A model generated the notes under the pieces. That model saw only the letters and a list, made by a program, of their open reading frames with translations, was not told the origin of the DNA and ran no database searches. Source: Maridesulfovibrio frigidus DSM 17176 (GTDB taxonomy: Bacteria; Desulfobacterota; Desulfovibrionia; Desulfovibrionales; Desulfovibrionaceae). Taken from it: a stretch of DNA of 64,000 nt. The DNA lies in contig NZ_JONL01000002.1 in the NCBI RefSeq assembly GCF_000711735.1, forward strand, positions 62,001 to 126,000. The letters are read 5' to 3'. Made by a program: the position numbers and the translations under genes. Position 1 is the first letter of the stretch. Every line of letters begins with the position of its first letter. Of this stretch, positions 7,642-17,912 are shown piece after piece.

Positions 7642-7914
7642 TTATTTAACTGCGTCCTTGAGGAATTTTCCAGGAGTGAACTTTACTCCGCGTGATGCTG
7701 GAATCTGAATAGCGTCTCCAGTCTGAGGATTGCGTCCGGTTCGTGCGGAACGCTCAACGGTCTTAAAAGTACCGAATCCTGTAAGAGTCACATTACCTTC
7801 TTCTTTAAGTCCATCTTCGATTGCACCAAGAACACCAGCAATAGCTGCAGATGCATCTTTAGCGCTCATATCTAATTTTTCCCGGAACTTCTTAACAAGA
7901 ACAGCCTTACTCAT
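7642..7914 (-). CDS. hup: HU-family DNA-binding protein
   Basis: 90 residues beginning MSKAVLVKKFREKL. The chosen ATG has AAGGAG at the right distance; a longer in-frame start 12 codons upstream would place the ribosome-binding site inside the gene. The GFGTFKTVERSARTGRNP stretch and the following PASRGVKFTPGK are the hallmark beta-arm region of HU/IHF proteins, which bend DNA as dimers in the nucleoid. Single-gene unit with its own terminator. Confidence 0.93.
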   Translation of the reverse strand: MSKAVLVKKFREKLDMSAKDASAAIAGVLGAIEDGLKEEGNVTLTGFGTFKTVERSARTGRNPQTGDAIQIPASRGVKFTPGKFLKDAVK

Positions 7915-8425
7915 AATAAACTCCTTCAATTTGTTTTTACCGCTACCCAAGCGATATATCCGTACCCCAAAAAGGCCACTACACCATTCAACATCAAAAA
8001 GCCATAGGCAAAATGTTTTATTGCCAATCGCAGCATTACTTTACAAATAATTATAATAGAACCGCATTATGTCAGAAACACAATTGACCGTAATCAAGTT
8101 TGATGCGGAGGTGGCGGACTACAGGTGATACCGAACAATTGTCAAGTGAAACCTCTTATTTTGCGTATTTTTTAACATAAACGACACATTAAGCCAGTTT
8201 AAATTTTTAAAAAGAAAATTCAGCTATTATAATGCTCTTTTTTTATTCTGTGGTGTTGACTTATGGCTTCCGTGTCTTAATTTAGTTGAGCTTCACTTAG
8301 ATGTAGCGGTCGACTCTTGCCGAAATACAAAGGTCCGGCCTTTAAAATCAAAAGTAGAAACCGCCATAACCACGCGGATTCTTTATTCATTATTAACCAA
8401 TACTTTATTTAGTCGAGGGGGAAAC
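7915..8425. other. Divergent intergenic region between HU and groES
   Basis: About 510 bases holding the HU promoter on one side and the groES promoter on the other. I see no CIRCE element (TTAGCACTC-N9-GAGTGCTAA), no tRNA and no other gene. A sigma-70-like promoter for groES is proposed at 8256-8283. Confidence 0.5.
8256..8283 (+). promoter_or_regulatory. Candidate groESL promoter
   Basis: TTGACT, a 16-base spacer and TAATTT fit a vegetative promoter, giving a leader of about 135 bases. A heat-shock sigma factor site was not recognised. Confidence 0.4.
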
Positions 8426-8698
8426 ATGAATCTCAAGCCACTACAGGATCGCGTACTTATCAAGCGTCTGGAAAGCGAACAGAAAACAGCCGGTGGAATT
8501 ATCATTCCTGATTCAGCAAAAGAAAAACCTATGAAGGGTGTTGTTGCTGCTGCAGGTCCAGGTAAAGAAAAAGCTCCTATGTCCGTAAAAGAAGGTGACG
8601 TAGTTCTCTTCGCTAAATACGCAGGCAACGAGCTTTCCATTGATGGTGATGACTTCATCATTATGCGCGAAGAAGAAATTCTCGCAGTTGTTGAATAA
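8426..8698 (+). CDS. groES: Co-chaperonin GroES
   Basis: 90 residues, [16 protein letters not shown] start, the mobile-loop region [19 protein letters not shown] and the C-terminal [12 protein letters not shown] are textbook Cpn10 features. It caps GroEL during ATP-driven folding. GAGGGGG lies upstream of the ATG. groEL follows after 46 bases, with no terminator between, so they form one operon. Confidence 0.97.
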   Translation: MNLKPLQDRVLIKRLESEQKTAGGIIIPDSAKEKPMKGVVAAAGPGKEKAPMSVKEGDVVLFAKYAGNELSIDGDDFIIMREEEILAVVE

Positions 8699-8744
8699 TT
8701 TCCGTTATATAAATTAAACGAATTTCTCTCTGGAGGATATTTAG

Positions 8745-10328
<1,584 letters not shown>

Positions 10329-10359
10329 TCTTCAACAACTAGTTTCACAGTAAGAATAT

Positions 10360-10394
10360 AAGGCCCGAACGCTTAAGCGTTCGGGCCTTTTTTG
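10360..10394 (+). terminator. groESL terminator
   Basis: AAGGCCCGAACGCTTAAGCGTTCGGGCCTT forms a perfect stem (10360-10389) followed by T residues. Confidence 0.95.
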
Positions 10395-10558
10395 GTGATA
10401 TTTAGGCTAGGCTGTATGCCTCCGGAGGCTGAGCTCCGCCAAACAGACCCTCCCCCTAAATGGGATTCCATAAGGGGTCGCACTCCTTTGGCCTCGGAGA
10501 CGAACTCATCTGTTAAATTGCACGCAGTGCGTCAAAATTGCTTTTTATAAGTACAAAA

Positions 10559-10597
10559 AAAAGAGCCGCATCAGTATATACTGATGCGGCTCTTTTA
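10559..10597. terminator. purL terminator
   Basis: A perfect palindrome with arms AAGAGCCGCATCAGTA lies just after the minus-strand purL; T-rich flanks occur on both sides. Confidence 0.9.
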
Positions 10598-10618
10598 TAA
10601 GCTATATTTAGCAGGGTT

Positions 10619-13597
10619 TTACCAATCGAGAGTTGCTTTGAAAGCTTCTGCAAGAAGGTGAACCTTACTTCTGACAATGCCTGTTGTACCTTCAGCAATA
10701 CCAAAGGAATTAAGACCTGTTGTCATTCCGATACGCCCGCAGAATTGTCCTTCGAATAGCGCTTCAAACTGCTGAGCTTTCTCAGGAGAAACAGTCACTG
10801 CGAATCTACTTGCGGTTTCACTGTAAAGAGTTGAAAGAGTGCTCATGCCATATTCACAAGGCACAGAACACAAATCAATCTCAGCACCGATTCTACCGCC
10901 GAGAGACATCTCAGCAAGAGCAACTCCCAATCCGCCATCGGAAAGGTCATGACAGGCGCTTATGAGGCCCTGACGCATGGCTGCCTGAACAGTCTGATAA
11001 CGTTTTAGAGCAGTGAGAGCTTCAACATGTGGAACTGAAGGATGAGTAAAACCAAGTTGTGAAGCAACTTCGGAGCCACCCATTTCATCTCTAGTCAAAC
11101 CTAGAACATATATAAAGTCTCCAGCCTTCTTAAAGTCTGAAGTAACACACATATTAACATCAGGAACAACCCCGACTGCTGAAAAGAGAACGGTAGGCGG
11201 AATGGAGATTTTTACGCCCCCGCCCTTGTAGTCATTTTTCATGGAGTCTTTACCGGAAATACAAGGCACACCGTATGCGCGGCTAAAGTGAGAAAGGGCC
11301 TGATTGGCTCTAACCAACTGTGCTAGTTTGTAATGTCCGTCTGGAGTTGTTTCAGACTGAACTGGATCACACCAACAGAAGTTATCGATTCCGGCCATGT
11401 GGGAAATATCACCACCGACTGAAACCGCGTTTCTAACAGCTTCATCAATGGCATTAGCCATCATCCAGTAGGTGTCGAGGTCGCTGAACTTAGGACAGAT
11501 ACCGTGAGAAACGACAAGTCCCTTCTCCGAATCAAGGTCCGGCCTGAGCACACCTGCATCAGCAGGTCCATCTTCTTTCTCACCAACTAGAGGCTTAACA
11601 ACGCTACGTCCCTGAACCTCATGGTCGTACTGACGGATAACGTATTCTTTACTACAAATATTAAGTCTGCCGAGCATATCTTTAAGCAGGGCAGTATGAT
11701 CTTCAACTACAGGCTCACCTGTGAACTCAACAACAGGACGATCCCATACAGCTTTGAGCTGCATCTGCGGAACACCATCATGCAGGAAGTCCATGCGGAG
11801 GCTAGCAACAGGCTTATCACCATATCTGATATTGTATAGACCGCTGTCTGTGTATGTTCCAAGAGCAGCAGCTTCAACATCCATTTCTTTTGCAAGAGCC
11901 ATAAACTCGTCAAGCTTTTCAGGTGGAACAGCAAGAGTCATGCGTTCCTGAGCTTCGGAAACAAGAATTTCCCAAGGCTTAAGTCCATCATACTTGAGAG
12001 GAGCTTGCGCGAGATCGAGATCACAGCCGCCAGTATCTTCTGCCATTTCACCAACAGAAGAAGACAAACCGCCAGCTCCGTTATCAGTGATAGCGTTGTA
12101 TAGTCCGGTATCACGAGCGCGCATGAGACAATCATACATTTTGCGCTGAGTGATAGGGTCACCGATCTGAACTGCTGTTGCAGGGGAACCTTCATGTAGC
12201 TCTTCGGAAGAGAAGGTAGCTCCATGAATCCCATCTTTACCGATACGTCCACCGGTCATAACGATAATATCGCCAACCTGAGCTTGTTTTTCATGGCTCA
12301 GACGGCCAGCAACTTTAATGGGCATAGTGCCGATGGTTCCACAATAAACAAGTGGTTTACCTAGATATCTTTCATCAAAGACGATAGATCCGTTTACAGT
12401 CGGTACACCAGACTTATTACCGCCATGCTCAACACCTTCGCGTACTCCTTCGAATACCCTGCGAGGATGCAACAAACGAGGAGGAAGCTCGCCTTCGTGG
12501 AAAGGTGAAGCAAAACAAAAAACATCTGTGTTACAGAGAAGGTTTGCTCCAAGCCCAGTTCCCATAGGATCGCGGTTAACACCGACGATTCCGGTAAGCG
12601 CTCCACCGTATGGGTCTAGAGCGGACGGGCTATTGTGCGTTTCCATTTTAACGCAGACATTCAGCTTTTCATTGAACTTGATAACTCCGGCATTATCCTT
12701 AAAGACGGACAGACAAAAATCGTCGTCGCCCTTTTCTTTACGGATATCGCGAGTCGTGTTCTGAATGCAGGTTTTGTAAAGGCTGTCCACGGTAGAAGAA
12801 ACACCAGTTTCTCTGTTCTCGTATTCAATCTTAGAGGCGAAAATTTTGTGCTTACAATGCTCAGACCAAGTCTGCGCGAGAGCTTCAAGCTCAGCATCAG
12901 TAGGCTTAGCGCCAATCCCTGATTTTTCGCGTTCTGCGATAACTTCTGGATCGGAGTAGTAATCACGAATGACACGGAATTCTTCAATGGACATGGCAAG
13001 AGTATTTGCGCGGCTGAAGTCCATCATTTCTTCATCACTCATAGCGAGCAAATCGATGGTGGCAACTTCGTCGCTAGCTTTGCCTGTAACCTGAGCTGCT
13101 TTAGCTTCAAAGCCTGGGGACTTTTCCCACTCGTCGGCAGAACGAATTTCGTAACGCTGAATGAGTTCATTAGCTAAAAGATCAGTTACGATGGACGATA
13201 TCTGATCTTTTTCAAGCTTCTCTGCGAAAATATACTGAGTAGAGGTATAAACCTTAACTTTAGTAGCATCTTCAGGAGTAATAACTAGAACTACGGATTC
13301 TTGTGCTGTACGCCCTTCGTTGTCAGTGACACCGGGACGAAAGCCGACTTCCACGTTCCATGTAAAATTATCAGCAATAGGGGTAAGAGCAACATCATGA
13401 AGCACAGGGTCATGCAACACGCCAAGCTCTAAGACCTTATCAATATCAGCTTTTTCAAGCCCTTCAACAGTATATACTTTAATAGTCCGGACTTCGCCGG
13501 CTTCTATTCCGAGCTCTTCCCGAATCTTACGAGAAACTCTATGCCCCTGAACATCACGGACATTTTTTTTAAGACCAACCTCAACCCGCCAGAGCAT
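10619..13597 (-). CDS. purL: Phosphoribosylformylglycinamidine synthase with two fused PurS-like domains
   Basis: 992 residues. Residues 1-70 (VEVGLKKNVRDVQGHRV) and 78-165 (VEVGFRPGVTDNEGRTA) are two PurS-like modules in tandem, which would mimic a PurS dimer. From about 200 onwards come two PurM/AIR-synthase-type halves: QTWSEHCKHKIF (243-253) is the signature start, and GISGKDSMKND-type and DLSDGGLGVAL motifs mark the second half. There is no glutaminase domain, so a separate PurQ must supply ammonia. The enzyme converts FGAR to FGAM in purine synthesis. AAGGAG precedes the ATG. Monocistronic as far as visible. Intermediate between small PurL (needs PurS) and large fused PurL. Confidence 0.93.
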   Translation of the reverse strand: MLWRVEVGLKKNVRDVQGHRVSRKIREELGIEAGEVRTIKVYTVEGLEKADIDKVLELGVLHDPVLHDVALTPIADNFTWNVEVGFRPGVTDNEGRTAQESVVLVITPEDATKVKVYTSTQYIFAEKLEKDQISSIVTDLLANELIQRYEIRSADEWEKSPGFEAKAAQVTGKASDEVATIDLLAMSDEEMMDFSRANTLAMSIEEFRVIRDYYSDPEVIAEREKSGIGAKPTDAELEALAQTWSEHCKHKIFASKIEYENRETGVSSTVDSLYKTCIQNTTRDIRKEKGDDDFCLSVFKDNAGVIKFNEKLNVCVKMETHNSPSALDPYGGALTGIVGVNRDPMGTGLGANLLCNTDVFCFASPFHEGELPPRLLHPRRVFEGVREGVEHGGNKSGVPTVNGSIVFDERYLGKPLVYCGTIGTMPIKVAGRLSHEKQAQVGDIIVMTGGRIGKDGIHGATFSSEELHEGSPATAVQIGDPITQRKMYDCLMRARDTGLYNAITDNGAGGLSSSVGEMAEDTGGCDLDLAQAPLKYDGLKPWEILVSEAQERMTLAVPPEKLDEFMALAKEMDVEAAALGTYTDSGLYNIRYGDKPVASLRMDFLHDGVPQMQLKAVWDRPVVEFTGEPVVEDHTALLKDMLGRLNICSKEYVIRQYDHEVQGRSVVKPLVGEKEDGPADAGVLRPDLDSEKGLVVSHGICPKFSDLDTYWMMANAIDEAVRNAVSVGGDISHMAGIDNFCWCDPVQSETTPDGHYKLAQLVRANQALSHFSRAYGVPCISGKDSMKNDYKGGGVKISIPPTVLFSAVGVVPDVNMCVTSDFKKAGDFIYVLGLTRDEMGGSEVASQLGFTHPSVPHVEALTALKRYQTVQAAMRQGLISACHDLSDGGLGVALAEMSLGGRIGAEIDLCSVPCEYGMSTLSTLYSETASRFAVTVSPEKAQQFEALFEGQFCGRIGMTTGLNSFGIAEGTTGIVRSKVHLLAEAFKATLDW

Positions 13598-13642
13598 GGT
13601 TATCTCCTTTTTTAATATAACTAACGAGATCTCAGCAAAAGC

Positions 13643-16135
13643 TTAAGACTCTTTTTCCGCCCATTTCAACAAATTACCGCCTAAATCTTTAGCAGCGTAT
13701 GCCGCCGTGTCAGCTCTCTTAAGCATGCTGACAGAAGTGTCACCATCTTCTAAAACGGTCATACCGCCGCTGATGGTAACTCTTCCTGAAAATTTCTTCT
13801 CTATTTTCATCCGAATTCTATTCCCGATCATCTCAAGTGAGTCAGGACGAACCTCAGTGACAATAACTCCGAACTCATCTCCGCCGTATCGACAAGGAAA
13901 GTCCATTCCAGCTCTAAGCTCTTCTTTCAATATTTTAGCCACAGTTTTTAGAACAGCATCCCCAGCCTGATGTCCTTCTGTGTCATTCACTTTTTTAAAT
14001 CCGTCCAGATCAAAAAACAATATACCAACAGGCCGCTTAGTTCTCCTGCTACGGGTAACCTCGCGCGCCAGCATTGTATTGAACTGCGTATGATTAAACA
14101 GCTCAGTCAACCCATCAAAAACAGCCTGCTTTTTAAGCTTCTCTTCAAGGCGCCTGACAGTTGTCATATCCCGGGCAACGATAAGATATTTATCTCCGGA
14201 ACCTGCAAGCTGACTGATAACAAGTTCAAAGGGCAACCCCGCAGAATCAGTCCTTTTCATCAAGACTTCCACTACCGTTTTCTTATCCTCAAAAATTTCC
14301 GGACCCCATCGACCTGTGAAGGACTCTGTCGGGCTTGCTATATTAAAGATATTACGCCCTAGAAAAATCTTTGAATAACGTGAGGATGCATAGTGAACAT
14401 TTCCTTTAGCATCTACGGTGAGAACCACATCACGCATAGAATCAATAAGCCCTTCAAGAAAATCTCTTTGTTTAAGAGCCTGAATCTGGCTTTCTGACAC
14501 CTCAGTCATATCTTCCATTATGACTGATATTGCCATCCCCTCTTCGCTCTTCTGCTTATAAGCGGAAAAGTAAAGACAAGCTTCACGAGGCGTGCTTCCT
14601 GTGCGAAGGCGGACACATAGAATTTTGCTAAATGACTTTTTGGCCTCTTCATCAACGAACGCCCTCCACTCCACGCCAAGGCCGGCACTAACGCCTAGAT
14701 CTAATAATTCACCAAAATCTTTAATACCGGAAACACCGGCCCCTCCAAGAATACGTCCCATCTCCTCGTTCATATCAAGAAGGTCACCGCTGATATCTAA
14801 GCGGGCAATCCCAAGAGGAAGAGTTTCAAGCGTAAGGGAGCGCCCTTCGGTCAAATGCTGATTAGAACAATAGTGTTCATAAGCCTGACCAACGAATTTA
14901 AAATATAGCTCTAAATTTTTCTTCTCATCCTTTGAAAGTCCGGGGCACATACAACGGAATTCTCCGTGATCGACACCACGACTGCTGATCTGTATCCCCA
15001 CTCCGCGAAAAGACCAGCGCAAATCCGGTCTGACAACTTTAGAAGCGACTTTATCCAGAGCGAGTCCTTCCGCCTTATACAAGGAATACTTATCTAGGTC
15101 AGGTGACTTAAGCGCCAGTTCCCATTCAGTAACATCCCAGTTAAGTTTAACGTGGCGACCTATTATGCGTGGTATAGAATCGAGGCCACCTTCTGCGGTC
15201 AGCAGTTCCAGACTCATGAAATAACTTGATTGCAAAGACTTGATGGAATGATTGTAAAACCCGGCTCTGCTGTCACGTTCCCCCATACCTAAAGTACTGA
15301 GCATGGACTGAAATTTAGTGCGGCAGACACTTCTAAAGTCCTCAATATCGTCTGCATCCATATCAAGAGCAGTCTGCAATTGGACTTCAAATTGAAGCAC
15401 ATTAAACGGTGCAGAAAAGCTACCGAGTTCCATTTCTGCCCATTTCGTAGCTAAAATAACAGCTTGTGTTGGCAAATCAAATGAATCGAGATCATCCAAG
15501 GAATGGTGATGCAAAAGAGAGGGACACTCAAGAGTTTTAAGCTTCCAACGAGACAACAATAGTTGGCTAAGAGCACCATGAGACATACCCCAAACATCAT
15601 TTTCAACAGCATCCTGCTCAGGATAAGACATAGTTACTGTATCTTTGTGACATTTATCTGGAAGCTCTTCCGGAGCGGCGCATCTTAAAAAAAGTAAGGA
15701 AATATCTTTAAGTAAACAGCAGAGGTAAATTTTATCAGCATGCTCAGGACAGGTCCGAGAGGCTATCAACTGGGCAGAAATAGCTCCCCAAACGGTAAGC
15801 ATCCAATCATCATATATATCGTAATCGCATTTTTCGAGACTGCCAGTCGTATGCTTTTGATATGAAACCGTAACGGCAAGATTCAAAAGTTCACGAGTCC
15901 CTAGGACAATAGCTGCCCTTTTGAGATCAGAAACTTCCTGTGACAGACCGTAAAAAGGAGAGTTAACTAGGCTAAGAATTGTAGTTGATAGGGCAGGGTC
16001 TGTACTGATGATCTTTCCCATCACAGAAAAATCAGGTTCAGGCTTTGCGGCCTCCTCCATCAGTTGAAGCATCACCGGAGGAAAACTAAGTTTCATCATC
16101 AGCCGAGGTGATTCAAGGATCGCATCAAGACTCAT
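13643..16135 (-). CDS. HDOD-PAS-GGDEF signalling protein (probable diguanylate cyclase)
   Basis: 830 residues from the ATG with GAGGAG upstream; a TTG three codons earlier is too close to that site. Residues about 10-270 form an HDOD domain (LSFPPVMLQLMEEA, ISTDPALSTTILSLVNSPFYG), followed by a middle region, a PAS-like domain (about 555-670, LEGLIDSMRDVVLTVDAKGNV) and a C-terminal GGDEF domain with intact YGGDEFG at about 751. Intact GGDEF predicts c-di-GMP synthesis. The inhibitory RxxD site is absent: the Arg sits one residue too far (RAGMD). HDOD domains are non-enzymatic HD relatives used in regulation. Signal unknown. Confidence 0.88.
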   Translation of the reverse strand: MSLDAILESPRLMMKLSFPPVMLQLMEEAAKPEPDFSVMGKIISTDPALSTTILSLVNSPFYGLSQEVSDLKRAAIVLGTRELLNLAVTVSYQKHTTGSLEKCDYDIYDDWMLTVWGAISAQLIASRTCPEHADKIYLCCLLKDISLLFLRCAAPEELPDKCHKDTVTMSYPEQDAVENDVWGMSHGALSQLLLSRWKLKTLECPSLLHHHSLDDLDSFDLPTQAVILATKWAEMELGSFSAPFNVLQFEVQLQTALDMDADDIEDFRSVCRTKFQSMLSTLGMGERDSRAGFYNHSIKSLQSSYFMSLELLTAEGGLDSIPRIIGRHVKLNWDVTEWELALKSPDLDKYSLYKAEGLALDKVASKVVRPDLRWSFRGVGIQISSRGVDHGEFRCMCPGLSKDEKKNLELYFKFVGQAYEHYCSNQHLTEGRSLTLETLPLGIARLDISGDLLDMNEEMGRILGGAGVSGIKDFGELLDLGVSAGLGVEWRAFVDEEAKKSFSKILCVRLRTGSTPREACLYFSAYKQKSEEGMAISVIMEDMTEVSESQIQALKQRDFLEGLIDSMRDVVLTVDAKGNVHYASSRYSKIFLGRNIFNIASPTESFTGRWGPEIFEDKKTVVEVLMKRTDSAGLPFELVISQLAGSGDKYLIVARDMTTVRRLEEKLKKQAVFDGLTELFNHTQFNTMLAREVTRSRRTKRPVGILFFDLDGFKKVNDTEGHQAGDAVLKTVAKILKEELRAGMDFPCRYGGDEFGVIVTEVRPDSLEMIGNRIRMKIEKKFSGRVTISGGMTVLEDGDTSVSMLKRADTAAYAAKDLGGNLLKWAEKES

Positions 16136-16164
16136 TGTCAACAACTCCTCTCTTTTACCTACAA

Positions 16165-17133
16165 CTACTTCCGACGGGTCAAAACAAAATCTGCGGCTTG
16201 CTTAAGAACAAGACATTCTACGCTGTCATCCAGTAAAGACAAACATTCTTTTGCTTTTTCTATATAATCGGCCGCATACTGCCTTGTTTTTGTCCCAAGC
16301 CCCTGCTCTCGAATAGATTCCAGAACAGCATCACGTTTTGCATCAGAAATTGTGCGATCTTTAATCTCTGCAAGTAAATTCTGAGCTTCATTACCTTCTA
16401 ACATCTCAAGGTAAAGAATCAAAGGTAAAGTAACTTTACCTTCTCTCAAATCTCCGCCTTCCGGCTTACCGGTATCACCGACAGGAGATTCGTAATCGAT
16501 AGCATCATCAACCAGCTGAAACGCAATTCCCATATTTAGCCCAAAATTTCCAAGCGCATCTTCTAAGTCAGAATCATCGCTCGCAATTGCTGCGCCAATC
16601 CGGCAGGAAGCTTCAATGAGCCGTGCAGTTTTACCTATGATAATGTCCATGTAGACATCGCGGTCAACTTTAGGCTCGGAAATATGTGCGATTTCAAGGA
16701 TTTCGCCTTCTGCTGTGGACATTATCGCCGACGCGAGAATATAGCTTATACGAGAAATTCCGTAATCTGCTCCAATGCGATTAGCTAGGGCAAGAAGAAC
16801 ATCTCCGGCTAAAACAGTCTCGGTAACACCAAAAACGAGATGCGAAGCTTCAACTCCACGTCTCAAATCAGCATCATCAAGTATATCGTCATGAAGCAAG
16901 GTTGCAGCATGCAGCAGCTCGAGTGAGCAGGCTAAAGGATAAATATCATCCTTTGTATATCCCAATCCCCTAGCTGAAAGTATGGTGAGCACAGGACGTA
17001 TCCGTTTACCGGGAGCAAGCAGAACATGCTTTGCGACCCCTTTCACCAATCCCGCAAGCTTATCGGTTTCTTCAATTAGAAAGCCGTTAATGCGAGGCAA
17101 CTCTTGTTCGAAATATGCTAATAACTCAGTCAT
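16165..17133 (-). CDS. ispB: Long-chain polyprenyl diphosphate synthase (quinone side chain)
   Basis: 322 residues with both Asp-rich motifs of trans-prenyltransferases: DDILDD at 82-87 and DDAID at 209-213, plus GKRIRP near 42-47 for IPP binding. Two-residue spacing in the first motif and the length fit long-chain (hexa- to octaprenyl or similar) synthases rather than FPP synthase. It lies 57 bases downstream of a futalosine hydrolase gene, and ubiE is nearby, so supplying the menaquinone tail is likely. Product chain length cannot be read from sequence. Confidence 0.88.
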   Translation of the reverse strand: MTELLAYFEQELPRINGFLIEETDKLAGLVKGVAKHVLLAPGKRIRPVLTILSARGLGYTKDDIYPLACSLELLHAATLLHDDILDDADLRRGVEASHLVFGVTETVLAGDVLLALANRIGADYGISRISYILASAIMSTAEGEILEIAHISEPKVDRDVYMDIIIGKTARLIEASCRIGAAIASDDSDLEDALGNFGLNMGIAFQLVDDAIDYESPVGDTGKPEGGDLREGKVTLPLILYLEMLEGNEAQNLLAEIKDRTISDAKRDAVLESIREQGLGTKTRQYAADYIEKAKECLSLLDDSVECLVLKQAADFVLTRRK

Positions 17134-17190
17134 CCGCGTATGAATTATCCCAATTGTGTGTGAGAAAAGTACAAAAAAAGCAGGATTGTA

Positions 17191-17889
17191 TTATTTCAAC
17201 AGTGTAGAACAAACTCGGCCGAGTTCGGCCAAAGCTCCACGCAAATCCCAATCTTCTTTGTCTCTTGATCCCACGAGGTTCGACACAGTACGCACCTGAC
17301 ATACAGCTACTCCCGAAAGAATAGATCCATATGCAGCCGCAAAACCTTCCATATTTTCTATATCAGCCTCAAACTCGTCTCTCATCCTGACAGCTTCATC
17401 CGCCGTCGCCGTAACTCCGCTAACTGTTAAAGAAACAGCTTCGGGCAGTTTTGCGAATCGGTCAAGCCCGGACTTTCTGAGTGCAGATCCGGAAACAAGA
17501 TTAACTGTATTCCAGATCTTCTCATTATCCACTTCCGCAAGGCAGAAGCCAAGACCTTTCGCATCAATATTCTTTCCGACCTTCAGTCCGTACTCAGGCC
17601 AGATTTCAGTCTTTACCATACAAGCTGAACAAACAGGAAAGCGCTGAGGATCAAAAGTGCCAGCAACTCCGGCAAGGATAACAAGTTCCACATTGTGCTT
17701 GGCTAAAGTCTGCCCCAAAGCAAAAGCGGAATTAATCACTCCTATCCCGGTAACAAGCAAAAGGCCTGATTTGCCTGCGAAGTCAAATGGAGCCGCAACT
17801 CCCTGCTCAAGTTCAGGAAGCTTACACACCCCACCAAGGGCCGCTTTCATTTCCTTAACTGTTGCAGTTGCAAAAAGAATTGACTTCAA
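17191..17889 (-). CDS. mqnB: Futalosine hydrolase (menaquinone synthesis)
   Basis: 232 residues of the nucleoside phosphorylase/MTA-SAH nucleosidase fold. GIGVINSAFALG, the ILAGVAGTF strand and NMEGFAAA (Glu near 181) are characteristic; MqnB releases hypoxanthine from futalosine in the alternative menaquinone route. The start is a TTG (leading MKSILFATATV) directly after GGGGGGAC. Neighbours ispB and ubiE strengthen the assignment. A generic MTA/SAH nucleosidase is the main alternative, less likely from context. Confidence 0.85.
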   Translation of the reverse strand: MKSILFATATVKEMKAALGGVCKLPELEQGVAAPFDFAGKSGLLLVTGIGVINSAFALGQTLAKHNVELVILAGVAGTFDPQRFPVCSACMVKTEIWPEYGLKVGKNIDAKGLGFCLAEVDNEKIWNTVNLVSGSALRKSGLDRFAKLPEAVSLTVSGVTATADEAVRMRDEFEADIENMEGFAAAYGSILSGVAVCQVRTVSNLVGSRDKEDWDLRGALAELGRVCSTLLK

Positions 17890-17912
17890 AGTCCCCCCGA
17901 AGGTTCAACCGA

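Noticed and set aside
7915-7950. Longer HU protein starting 12 codons upstream
   Set aside because: The added residues contain the ribosome-binding site of the shorter start and are unlike HU.
8260-8425. CIRCE heat-shock operator before groES
   Set aside because: No TTAGCACTC-N9-GAGTGCTAA or close variant could be found.
10421-10500. Additional palindromic repeat copy near groEL
   Set aside because: It shares GCCTCCGGAGGC and a C-rich run but lacks the ACCCTTTTGGGAAAAGGGT core; too worn to annotate as a copy.
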